11,392 nt of DNA from JBJEXX01 sp051886215. GTDB taxonomy: Bacteria > Bacillota_I > Bacilli_A > RF39 > UBA660. The position numbers were made by a program, and so were the translations under genes. This document shows positions 1 through 6,490 of this stretch, piece after piece; the stretch's first letter is position 1; each line of letters opens with the position of its first letter. The DNA lies in the NCBI GenBank assembly GCA_051886215.1, contig JBJEXX010000073.1:1-11392 (forward strand). Direction: 5' to 3'. The notes under the pieces are model-generated. The model did not search any database and was not told the origin of the DNA. It saw only the letters and a program-made list of their open reading frames with translations.

Positions 1-198
1 GATTGGAATTAATGTTTTTACCACCCTATAGCCCAGAACTTAATTTAATTGAAGGGTTATGGGGTTGAATAAAATCAAGTATTATAAATAATAATTTTTT
101 CTAGTTTAGCAATAGTAAAAACAGCAATACATAAATTTATTGATGAAATAAATAAAGCTCCTCATATTACAATAGATAGACTATGTGTAAAAATGTAG
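1..198 (+). pseudogene. IS630-family transposase, 3' fragment (decayed)
   Basis: This is the C-terminal end of an IS630-type DDE transposase, cut by the window edge at its 5' side. Frame 3 reads LPPYSPELNLIEGLWG, the motif around the catalytic Glu of IS630 enzymes. A TGA follows at 66-68 where a Trp (TGG) is expected. The frame continues as IKSSIINNNFF, then must shift by one base near the T run at 95-100. Frame 1 then continues as SSLAIVKTAIHKFIDEINKA and ends with a TAG at 196-198. With one nonsense change and one frameshift the copy cannot make an active enzyme. The family call is from motif recognition. Upstream sequence outside the window would show how much of the element remains. Confidence 0.85.
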
Positions 199-243
199 GA
201 ACTTTATTAAAACATATATATTTATCAATATTTATATTATTAA

Positions 244-373
244 TTAATCTATTGTGCTAGTTATTTTTCTACATATATTGAAATTACTATATAACAGTTT
301 TTTACACACAATATAATATTCTAAACTTTAGTGTTTTCAATAATTAAATCAAACTAGCACAAAGAGTTAGTTA
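244..373 (+). repeat. MITE-like inverted-repeat element, copy 1
   Basis: About 130 bp with related ends facing each other: TTGTGCTAGTT near the left end and AACTAGCACAA near the right end, with a second inner pair, TATTGAAA and TTTTCAATA. The same layout occurs at 1881-2013 (opposite orientation) and 3058-3186. The element has no coding capacity. It lies just downstream of the sensor kinase gene. Boundaries are estimated from where the three copies stop matching, so they may be off by several bases. Confidence 0.7.
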
Positions 374-439
374 TCTTATATAATAATTTTTATCTGTAAA
401 TATCAATTTAATAATAAACAAATATAAAAATTCTATTAC

Positions 440-1783
440 TTATTTATCTGCTAATAAAGGTATTTTTATTAAAAATTTAAATTCTCTATTTTCTTTATCT
501 ACTTTTACTAGAGATATACCATTTGCTTCACTAACTATGTATTTTATACTTTCTACTCCTATACCATGAATCTTTTTATTTTCTTTAGTTGTAATTAATT
601 TCTCATTTCTAAATTTTATATGTCCATCAAATGAATTACACTGATATATAATGAAGTTATTATCTTTAATATAACTTTTAAATTTTATCCATCTTTTTTC
701 ATTATTTTTTTGTTTAACACATGCTTCAATTGCATTACTCGATAAATTATTAAATATACTTATTAATTCTAATTCTGTCACACTAAGATTACTCGGAATA
801 TAACACTCTGAATCAAAACAAATATTTTTAGTTTTACACTCTTCATGTAATCTATTAAGTAAAGCATTAATCAATGAGTTATTAGATAATTTTTTATTAT
901 AATCTGTAAGACCATATATTTTTTTATCAAATTCTAATATTATCTCTTTAGCTTTTTCCGTATCACCTAGTTCAATAGAGTCTCTAATATTGTACAATAT
1001 ATTTTTGTAGTCATGATTGTATATTTTTAATAAACTTGAATACTCTTCCACTTTTTTATCTAGATTTACATTATATTCTAAATTTAATAGTCTAGTCTTA
1101 TAAGATTCTTCTTCCTCTACCCACTTTATTGATTTAAGTCCATTAACAATAGCAAAAAATAAACAGAAATATATGCAAATTCTATTTGATATCATTATCA
1201 TAGTCGTTGTATGTATATCTCCTGAGTAATAGTATGTAAAATTAGAGTTTAATAATACAATTACTAAACCTGTAATAGTTATTATATTTAATAATAGCTT
1301 TTTTCTATATAATAATAGTAATCTAACTTTATTAATATAGATTTCTTTACTAAATATTGTTCCTAAAATAATTGCTATTATATTTGTAAGAGCACTTGTA
1401 AAAATATATAAATTATAATTTTGAGCCATTTTGAACATACTATTTCCATATAACAATACAGTTATACCAGTTATAATATCTCTATTTATGATCATTTGAA
1501 AAATTTGACATATGATTAATATATAAATAGCTCCTAGTGGTTTATCAAAAACTAATTTAAATACTAACATATATACTATAAAATTTATTATATATCCCAA
1601 TGGTAAAAAAACTAAATTTAATATTATTATAAAAGAAATTATTGTAATAATTATTGGAAAAAATATAAGTGCTTTTTTCTTATTTAATTTAAACCCAACA
1701 ACTTTACCATTATAACTTATTAAAAATAAATTATACAAATATATAGAAATAAATACCATTATTTCTAAGAAAATTGATTTCAT
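440..1783 (-). CDS. AgrC-like sensor histidine kinase (GHKL family)
   Basis: Membrane sensor kinase of 447 residues. Residues 1-215 hold six or seven hydrophobic segments (roughly 4-22, 38-60, 62-79, 84-100, 126-143, 163-180, 197-215), the polytopic sensor of AgrC-type kinases. A linker with coiled-coil character (221-250) leads to the phospho-acceptor motif YNHDYKN, with His257. The GHKL ATPase domain has an N-box NNLSSNAIEAC (345-355), NSFDG (383-387) in place of the usual D-box, and a G-box HGIGVESIKYI (406-416). The start is supported by AGGAG upstream of the ATG. In known systems such kinases bind a peptide outside the cell and phosphorylate a LytTR regulator. The likely partner is the regulator at 2298-3026 on the same strand. 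No AgrB-type processing protease is in the window, so the ligand is unknown. Confidence 0.9.
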   Translation of the reverse strand: MKSIFLEIMVFISIYLYNLFLISYNGKVVGFKLNKKKALIFFPIIITIISFIIILNLVFLPLGYIINFIVYMLVFKLVFDKPLGAIYILIICQIFQMIINRDIITGITVLLYGNSMFKMAQNYNLYIFTSALTNIIAIILGTIFSKEIYINKVRLLLLYRKKLLLNIITITGLVIVLLNSNFTYYYSGDIHTTTMIMISNRICIYFCLFFAIVNGLKSIKWVEEEESYKTRLLNLEYNVNLDKKVEEYSSLLKIYNHDYKNILYNIRDSIELGDTEKAKEIILEFDKKIYGLTDYNKKLSNNSLINALLNRLHEECKTKNICFDSECYIPSNLSVTELELISIFNNLSSNAIEACVKQKNNEKRWIKFKSYIKDNNFIIYQCNSFDGHIKFRNEKLITTKENKKIHGIGVESIKYIVSEANGISLVKVDKENREFKFLIKIPLLADK

Positions 1784-1880
1784 AATAATATTCTCCTCTT
1801 ATTAATTTAATCTCAATAATCTTAACAATATAACACTTTTATTTTTGTTATGAATATATTTATAATTAACTTTATAGATT

Positions 1881-2013
1881 ATATTAACTCGTTGTGCTAG
1901 TTAATTATAATTATTGAAAATGCTAGAATACAACAAACTATATTTTGATAATTAAAAAACTTTATAAGCAATTTCAATATATTTAGTAAAATAACTAGCT
2001 AAACAGATTATAT
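1881..2013 (-). repeat. MITE-like inverted-repeat element, copy 2
   Basis: Second copy of the roughly 130-bp inverted-repeat element, inverted relative to copies 1 and 3. On the plus strand it runs from CGTTGTGCTAGTTAATTAT to ATAACTAGCTAAACAGATT, with the inner pair ATTGAAAA and TTTCAATATA. It lies about 100 bp upstream of the kinase start codon, separating the kinase from the small peptide frame and the regulator. It may therefore interrupt or supply transcription of the kinase. No open frame is visible inside it. Confidence 0.7.
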
Positions 2014-2116
2014 TATTATCTAAAAATACTATTAATTCTTTTAATTTAATGACTGTGGGTATTTAAATACTTAATTTCATCATTAGTATGATAAATATTT
2101 TCTATACTAAATCTAT

Positions 2117-2266
2117 TTAATTATTTAATAATATATATGGTTCTACTCCTTCAAATACTTCTATAGCTATTTTTAGTACAACAAAATAAGCTAATAATGT
2201 TATTATAATTATATTTTTATTTAATACTTTAATTTGTTTTTTATTTATTTCCCTTATAATAATCAT
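2117..2266 (-). CDS. possible small hydrophobic peptide between regulator and kinase
   Basis: An open frame of 49 codons on the strand of the flanking regulator and kinase genes. The product has a charged N-terminus (RE, KK, K up to residue 17), a strongly hydrophobic stretch (residues 18-37, beginning NIIIITLLAYFVV) and a short tail, EGVEPYILLNN. Position and shape recall the AgrD-type pre-peptides or peptide pheromones that accompany GHKL kinase and LytTR regulator pairs. However, there is no Cys or Ser to form a thiolactone or lactone ring, and no AgrB gene. The ATG has no ribosome binding site in front and sits inside the 3' arm of a 12-bp hairpin. An AAGGGA lies just after the ATG, but no alternative start follows it. 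The frame could be real, a decayed gene or chance. The function is not recognised. Confidence 0.35.
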   Translation of the reverse strand: MIIIREINKKQIKVLNKNIIIITLLAYFVVLKIAIEVFEGVEPYILLNN

Positions 2267-2297
2267 CTATTATTTATACTTTGATTAATAGATGATT
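2261..2297 (-). terminator. hairpin directly after the response regulator gene
   Basis: AATCATCTATTA (2261-2272) and TAATAGATGATT (2286-2297) form a perfect 12-bp stem with a 13-base loop. It begins one base past the regulator stop codon on the minus strand. No strong U run follows, so it is a weak intrinsic terminator at best. Its 3' arm contains the ATG of the small peptide frame, so it could instead hide that start codon in the mRNA. Confidence 0.45.
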
Positions 2298-3026
2298 TTA
2301 AATTATTATATTATCAAATTCACTATTTAAAATAACTGTTTTAAAATCTTTAGAATACTTTCTACCTATTGGTATAGTAATATCTTTTTGTAATTTACAT
2401 TCTAATTTATTAAAACTATGTACATACTTAACATTAACAATATATGATTTATGACAACGAATAAATCCATATTCTTTAACTTTTTCATACATATCTTTAA
2501 AAACATAATTTACTTCTTCTAATTCTCCAAATATATTATGTAATATGATTTTCTTATTTAAACTCTCCATATAGATAATTGTATCTAAGTTAATCACTTT
2601 ATTTTGAGATTTATAAGGAATAATTATATTCTTATTTGATGTGTTATAAATTTGATGAGCTGCTTTCAAAAAAATCTTATTGAATCTATCTTCACTATCA
2701 TTTTTCAATATATAATTGAATGGTTCTACCATAAATGAATCTAATGCAAATTCTTTGCTTGAAGTTAAAAATATTATTATACCATTATATCCACATTTCC
2801 TTAATATTTTTGTGGTTTCAATTCCATTAATATTTTTCATTATTATATCTATAATTACTATATTAAACCTATTAGGATTATCTTCTAATTCAAATATCAA
2901 ACTTTCACCACTTCTAAAAGTTTCTATTTTAAATGTATATTTATTTTTATCTAATAAATAATTAATTCTCTTTGAGTAATAGTTTAATACATTTATATCA
3001 TCATCACACAAACAAATATTTAACAT
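2298..3026 (-). CDS. LytTR-family response regulator (AgrA-like)
   Basis: Two-domain transcription regulator of 242 residues. The receiver domain (1-125) has the acidic pair D8-D9, phospho-acceptor D60 in VIIDIIM, T88 in FLTSS and K108 in YILKND. The LytTR DNA-binding domain (about 132-236) has the typical FIRCHKSYIVNVKYV segment (188-202) and PIGRKY (219-224). A strong AGGAGG lies 8 bases before the ATG. LytTR regulators bind paired short repeats at promoters and usually answer a GHKL kinase. The matching kinase is at 440-1783 on the same strand, about 500 bp downstream, with an inverted-repeat element and a small peptide frame between. The order regulator then kinase is the reverse of agrCA. 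A third copy of the repeat element lies about 30 bp upstream of this gene and may carry its promoter. The regulated genes cannot be told from the window. Confidence 0.92.
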   Translation of the reverse strand: MLNICLCDDDINVLNYYSKRINYLLDKNKYTFKIETFRSGESLIFELEDNPNRFNIVIIDIIMKNINGIETTKILRKCGYNGIIIFLTSSKEFALDSFMVEPFNYILKNDSEDRFNKIFLKAAHQIYNTSNKNIIIPYKSQNKVINLDTIIYMESLNKKIILHNIFGELEEVNYVFKDMYEKVKEYGFIRCHKSYIVNVKYVHSFNKLECKLQKDITIPIGRKYSKDFKTVILNSEFDNIII

Positions 3027-3057
3027 ATATACCCTCCTAAATGTAATCTTATTATAG

Positions 3058-3186
3058 TTAATCTATTACACTAGTTGTTTTGCTAAACATATTGAAATTA
3101 CTTATAAAGTTTTAACTATCAAAATATATATTATTGAACTTTAATATTTTCAATTACTACAATCAACTAGTACAACAAGTTAATTA
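3058..3186 (+). repeat. MITE-like inverted-repeat element, copy 3
   Basis: Third copy, in the orientation of copy 1. It starts TTAATCTATTACACTAGTT and ends CAACTAGTACAACAAGTTAA, with inner ATTGAAATT and TTTTCAAT. It ends about 30 bp upstream of the response regulator start codon, so it occupies that gene's promoter region. A TATAAT-like box lies at its edge on the minus strand (3052-3057), but no convincing -35 box is seen. Confidence 0.7.
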
Positions 3187-3309
3187 ACTTTATCTCAATA
3201 ATATATATAACTTCACTTAAAATATCTGCAAATGTATATGATTCTATTAATCCTATATTTTTATTTACTATCTTTCATAAATCTAAAAAATTACTACATT
3301 TATTTTAAA

Positions 3310-3850
3310 TAATATAAGTGCAACACTTTATATTAATGTTTCATTAAATACATCTGTATGTGTTTTATACTCAATACACTTACAATATCTATTATTTGTT
3401 TTAGTAACAATCTCATCAAGTTCGTATTGAACTATATAAGATATCTTTATAAACTTTAAAACATACGTATTAAATCTTAATTATTTTCTTTTTTAATAAC
3501 TTTATCAATTAAAAATTTACTTTGTATATCCGTATCTCAACAAAAATTAAAATGTAAATTTTTAACCTTCCACTACTCTATACAACAGTATCTAATTCTC
3601 ATTATCCTATATTTACTCTTTTTATCTATATTAAATTTACATCTAGTTTAGAGATTTTACTTTTCTTTTTAATTTATTAATATTTCCTTTTGCTACACTT
3701 TTTTCTTTATTTTGATATAATTTGCACACTCTACATGAGCTAAATATTTATGGTTAGTAGAAATTTTTTAAACTTTATTGAAATAGTAAAACATCTCTAT
3801 TTAAATGTTTTGCAATTTTTCTTAGATCCAATCTAATTTTAAAAAATTTG
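3310..3850 (-). pseudogene. IS30-family transposase remnant, heavily decayed
   Basis: Pieces of an IS30-type transposase survive in all three minus-strand frames. Near 3850-3790 the reading LRKIAKHLNRD is the N-terminal helix-turn-helix region. Near 3765-3700 STNHKYLAHV and NYIKIKKKV follow. Near 3700-3650 KGNINKLKRKVKSLN follows. Near 3430-3310 the C-terminal end reads YELDEIVTKTNNR, KCIEYKTHTDVFNETL, a stop, then SVALI; this matches the NNRPRKCLxYKTPxEVF end of the family. The stretch between (about 3480-3650), where the DDE catalytic core should be, is not recognisable. The whole remnant is about 540 bp against roughly 1 kb for an intact gene, so internal deletion is likely. Frameshifts and stops are numerous. 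Family assignment is from motif order and is inferred. Confidence 0.7.
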
Positions 3851-3884
3851 ATATGCAGCATTTCTCATTTGTTATAATATATTT

Positions 3885-3960
3885 ATAGTTCATAAATTTA
3901 TATCATTTAATGTTGAATAGTTTTATTATTATTATAGTATGATATAAATTTATGAACTAT
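3885..3960. repeat. perfect 22-bp inverted repeat with 32-base spacer
   Basis: ATAGTTCATAAATTTATATC begins the left arm (3885-3906). Its exact reverse complement occupies 3939-3960. The 32-base spacer is AT-rich and non-coding. It could be a hairpin in RNA, a small inverted-repeat element, or the ends of a lost insertion. A T-rich stretch follows on the plus strand, but no gene ends just before it, so a terminator role is not obvious. Confidence 0.75.
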
Positions 3961-4560
3961 TTTATTATATTTTTATATATTGTCCTTAATAGGATAATCT
4001 ATAGATGATATATTGTCAATATATAGTAATGAAACTTATAAATTACAAAATTTAAATTTTTTGGAATAAAATTATCTTAATAATATACTACTATTCTCAT
4101 TAGTTAATATTTGTCAAAAAGCATAAAAATCTATAAAATAAACATTTATATTTAATATATTTTCAATTTCATTATAATTAGCATATATATATTTACTCTT
4201 CTACTTAATTTTTGTTAATATTATTCTACTTTTGTAAAAACATTATATAATTTCTATTTTATCAGAAAATTTTGTGAAAATATAGACTTTTTATGAAATC
4301 GTTTCCATATTATTATAATAATATAATATAAATCATTTTAAATGAGATTAGGTCAATGAAAAATAGTTATTATTACAAATATATTATAAACTGGATTCTT
4401 AATAGTAGAATGTTTTAAACAAACTATAAATACTGAAGATTTAAAGGTGAATAATTCTTAGTTATGCGTTCATATCCCTAACTCAATAAATTTACTATTT
4501 ACATCCAAATGGATATTTAAAATTAGTAAAATAAACATTTAATATTGGAGGTACATAGCT
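3961..4560. other. gene-free AT-rich stretch ahead of hpf
   Basis: No coding pattern was found on either strand. The only element with a recognisable role is the cre-like site at 4294-4307. The region 4310-4335 is a run of TATAAT-like words that could hold the hpf -10 box, but no -35 box stands out, so no promoter is called. If transcription starts there, the hpf leader is over 200 bases. No riboswitch fold was recognised in it. Confidence 0.5.
4294..4307 (+). promoter_or_regulatory. CcpA-type cre site upstream of hpf
   Basis: TGAAATCGTTTCCA matches the pseudo-palindromic catabolite-responsive element (TGAAAnCG core with a TTnCA right half) bound by CcpA in Firmicutes. It lies about 255 bp before the hpf start, beside TATAAT-like words at 4310-4320, so it would overlap or lie just upstream of a promoter there. 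The inference is control of hpf by carbon supply. Whether CcpA activates or represses cannot be read from the sequence. Confidence 0.55.
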
Positions 4561-5094
4561 ATGAAAATTAATATTATTTCTAAAAAAATCGAATTAACAA
4601 ATTCTCTTAGAGAGAAAATAGAAAATACTTTTTATAATTTAGAAAAGTATATACGTAGTGATACAGATGTACACGTAAAATTAGACATTACTAAGAAAAG
4701 TCAAAAGGTAGAAGTTACTATATTTACTGAGAATGGAACTATAATTAGAGCAGAAGATTCAAGAGATGATTTATACACTGCTATTGATTTAGTTTATGAT
4801 AAATTATATAAACAAATGAGAAAGTTAAAAACTCAGCTTATTAATAAAAATAAATCTAATGAAAGTATTAGATTTAATAACATAGATGCATATGATAATG
4901 TAGATACAGAAGATAATTCCTTAATAAAAAGAGTTAAAAAGTTTAATTTTGACAAGCCTATAACTATTGAAGATGCTGTTATGCAAATGGAGTTATTAGG
5001 ACACAATTTCTTTATCTTCAGAAATTTAGATTCTGAAGATATAAATATAGTTTATAAAAGACACGATGGTTATGGTCTAATTGAACAAATTTAA
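4561..5094 (+). CDS. hpf: ribosome hibernation promoting factor, long form
   Basis: Long-form HPF of 177 residues, the usual length in Firmicutes. The N-terminal domain (1-100, starting MKINIISKKIELTNSLREKI) is the beta-alpha fold that sits in the 30S decoding channel and blocks mRNA and tRNA. A variable acidic linker (about 101-120) leads to the C-terminal dimerisation domain (121-177). That domain carries the family signature: KKFNFDKPITIEDAVMQM, then LLGHNFFIFRN and VYKRHDGYGLIE. Its pairing joins two 70S ribosomes into an inactive 100S particle in starved cells. GGAGG stands 9 bases before the ATG. The gene stands alone between two minus-strand blocks. A cre-like site upstream suggests response to carbon supply. 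No strong terminator follows on its strand. A weak all-AT hairpin at 5128-5150 and the plus-strand reading of the 5256-5305 hairpin are the only candidates. Confidence 0.95.
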   Translation: MKINIISKKIELTNSLREKIENTFYNLEKYIRSDTDVHVKLDITKKSQKVEVTIFTENGTIIRAEDSRDDLYTAIDLVYDKLYKQMRKLKTQLINKNKSNESIRFNNIDAYDNVDTEDNSLIKRVKKFNFDKPITIEDAVMQMELLGHNFFIFRNLDSEDINIVYKRHDGYGLIEQI

Positions 5095-5255
5095 TATTAA
5101 TCCTTATGATTATGCAATGTATTTTAATAATATATAATTTTTATATATTATAATATGAAAAATTATTTTTAGATAATAAATATCAAGTAATTTATTCTGT
5201 AAATAACAATTTAGATAAAATATCAAATTAAGTATATAATTTTAAATCTAAAAAC

Positions 5256-5305
5256 ATTAAATAATGAACCATACTCTTTAATTGTGATATGGTTCATTAT
5301 TTAAT
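5256..5305 (-). terminator. strong hairpin terminator, contains a copy of the rlmH tail
   Basis: Perfect 18-bp stem: 5256-5273 (ending AATGAACCATA) pairs with 5288-5305 (starting TATGGTTCATT), with a 14-base loop. On the minus strand it is followed by a T run (GTTTTTAG), as expected for an intrinsic terminator. It would end the transcript of the DUF308 gene and perhaps of rlmH. Its upstream arm and loop read NNEPYHN-stop, nearly the same as the end of rlmH. Confidence 0.8.
5278..5301 (-). repeat. direct repeat of the rlmH 3' end, far copy
   Basis: On the minus strand this reads AATAATGAACCATATCAC followed by AATTAA. It equals the last seven codons and stop of rlmH at 5978-6001, with 22 of 24 bases identical and a distance of exactly 700 bp. 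Similarity continues loosely for about 15 bases past the stop. It lies beyond the DUF308 gene, as expected for the second attachment site of an inserted segment. Confidence 0.75.
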
Positions 5306-5389
5306 ATATGTTTAATAATTTATATTACTTATTATTAAATATTATAATAGTAAATAGTATTATTAATTTTTTATCTAATATTGCTTAAG

Positions 5390-5932
5390 TTAACATATAC
5401 CTTTTAGCTTTTTTCTTTTTTTATTCTTATATTTACTTATAAATTCTATTGAACCATCAAAAATTAACTCTACACCTAAAATAAAAATGTGATGTTCAAG
5501 CTTTCCAAATGGATTAAATATTAACATCAAAGATAATCCAAATTCAATAATTGATTTAATTAAAATAGTTATCCATTTCTCTTTATTACAAAAATTATAT
5601 AATGCAACCTTTAGATAATTTGAAGCTTTTATTAAACCATTTAATCCCCAAAACATACCTACAATGAATAAATCATCACTTCTTTTAATTAAAATTCCCA
5701 AACCTATCGCAATTAATATAAAAGACTTTTCTAGATTAGTTTTTTCAAGACTATTGTAATCTTTATTTTTAATACCTTCAATAAACTGAATTAATCCTTT
5801 TAACAATAAAATACTACCACAAATTATAGGTAATAATATCAATAATTTTTCTCCATATATAATACATATTAATCCATTAAGTATAGTTAAAATAGATGAT
5901 ATATATTCTAACTGCTTATCTTTTAACATCAT
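5390..5932 (-). CDS. DUF308-type integral membrane protein
   Basis: Membrane protein of 180 residues with about six hydrophobic segments (roughly 11-27, 29-51, 68-83, 87-105, 119-139, 146-166) and a very basic tail, KNKKRKKLKGIC. The repeated pattern of short membrane pairs and the segment HIFILGVELIFDGSIEF fit the DUF308 (HdeD-like) family, whose biochemical role is not established in Firmicutes. Two ATGs open the frame. The AGGAG lies 3 bases before the first and 6 before the second, so translation probably starts at the second ATG (5929), giving 179 residues. The gene begins 45 bases after the rlmH stop on the same strand and ends before the terminator at 5256-5305. It is the only gene between two direct repeats of the rlmH 3' end, so it may be cargo of an inserted segment. 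Base composition does not obviously differ from its neighbours. Confidence 0.75.
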   Translation of the reverse strand: MMLKDKQLEYISSILTILNGLICIIYGEKLLILLPIICGSILLLKGLIQFIEGIKNKDYNSLEKTNLEKSFILIAIGLGILIKRSDDLFIVGMFWGLNGLIKASNYLKVALYNFCNKEKWITILIKSIIEFGLSLMLIFNPFGKLEHHIFILGVELIFDGSIEFISKYKNKKRKKLKGIC

Positions 5933-5977
5933 AATCTCCTTTTTATAATTTTATATTTTCCTTAAAACCGCGCTCAT

Positions 5978-6001
5978 TTACTTGTGATACGGTTCATTAT
6001 T
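5978..6001 (-). repeat. direct repeat of the rlmH 3' end, near copy (within rlmH)
   Basis: The natural end of rlmH, coding NNNEPYHK-stop. The part GAACCGTATCACAAGTAA closely resembles the core attachment sequence used by staphylococcal SCC elements at the same position of the same gene (GAAGC, then TATCA, then AA and a stop). It pairs with the far copy at 5278-5301. No recombinase gene is present in the window. Confidence 0.75.
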
Positions 6002-6457
6002 ATTTATTCTAAATACTCTATAAACTTGTTCTAACAATATAAGCCTCATTAATTGATGAGGAAAAGTCATCTTAGAAAAAGATAACTTATAATCAGCTCT
6101 ATTTAAAACTTCATCTGATAATCCTAAAGAACCACCTATAACAAAAGTTATATGACTATTGCCTCTAACTGCTAACTTACTCATTATATCAGCAAGTTCT
6201 TCAGAAGATAAATTTTTACCTTCTATAGCAAGAGCTATAACATAGCTATTATTTTTTATCTTACTAAGAATTTTTTTACCTTCTTTATCTTTAACAATAA
6301 GCATATCCTTCTCACTCAAATTTTCAGGACATTTTTCATCATCAAGTTCTATTATATCTAACTTACAATACTTAGTTAATCTCTTTGAAAATTCATCTAT
6401 TCCTAACTTTAAATATTTTTCTTTTATTTTACCTACTCCAATTATAGTTATATTCAT
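5978..6457 (-). CDS. rlmH: 23S rRNA (pseudouridine1915-N3)-methyltransferase RlmH
   Basis: SPOUT-class methyltransferase that methylates N3 of pseudouridine 1915 in helix 69 of 23S rRNA, acting on assembled 70S ribosomes with S-adenosylmethionine. From the ATG at 6457 the product has 159 residues, the standard length, beginning MNITIIGVGKIKEKYLK. An earlier in-frame ATG at 6487 is rejected because the ribosome binding site AAGGAG lies inside that extension, 6 bases before 6457. Family marks include the glycine-rich SAM-binding loop FVIGGSLGLSDEV, then the knot region SFSKMTFPHQLMRLILLEQVYR, and the EPYHK terminus. It lies 33 bases after walJ on the same strand, as an operon. Its last codons form one half of a direct repeat pair around the next gene. 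Confidence 0.97.
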   Translation of the reverse strand: MNITIIGVGKIKEKYLKLGIDEFSKRLTKYCKLDIIELDDEKCPENLSEKDMLIVKDKEGKKILSKIKNNSYVIALAIEGKNLSSEELADIMSKLAVRGNSHITFVIGGSLGLSDEVLNRADYKLSFSKMTFPHQLMRLILLEQVYRVFRINNNEPYHK

Positions 6458-6490
6458 AAAATTCTCCTTAAATGGTCCTACTGACATGTA

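Noticed and set aside
2117..2266. Calling the small frame agrD
   Set aside because: No Cys or Ser in the expected ring region, no AgrB gene and no ribosome binding site; kept only as a possible peptide gene.
2716..2961. Open frame on the plus strand within the response regulator gene
   Set aside because: It is antisense to a gene with complete receiver and LytTR motifs and has no ribosome binding site or recognisable domain. The same applies to plus-strand frames at 6993-7238, 8282-8521 and 8645-8899 and minus-strand frames at 9645-9893 and 10259-10450.
244..3186. The three repeated 130-bp elements as a CRISPR array
   Set aside because: Copies are far apart, divergent, in both orientations and palindromic; there are no short regular repeats or spacers.
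4017..4260. Possible small gene or RNA between the palindrome and the cre site
   Set aside because: Stops are dense in all frames and no stable fold or known RNA motif could be recognised.
5128..5150. Hairpin TAATATATAA / TTATATATTA as hpf terminator
   Set aside because: The stem is only A-T pairs with a 3-base loop and no T run follows on the plus strand, so it would be too weak to call.
6458..6487. Ten-codon N-terminal extension of rlmH
   Set aside because: The extension contains the ribosome binding site of the ATG at 6457, and the shorter form has the standard 159 residues.
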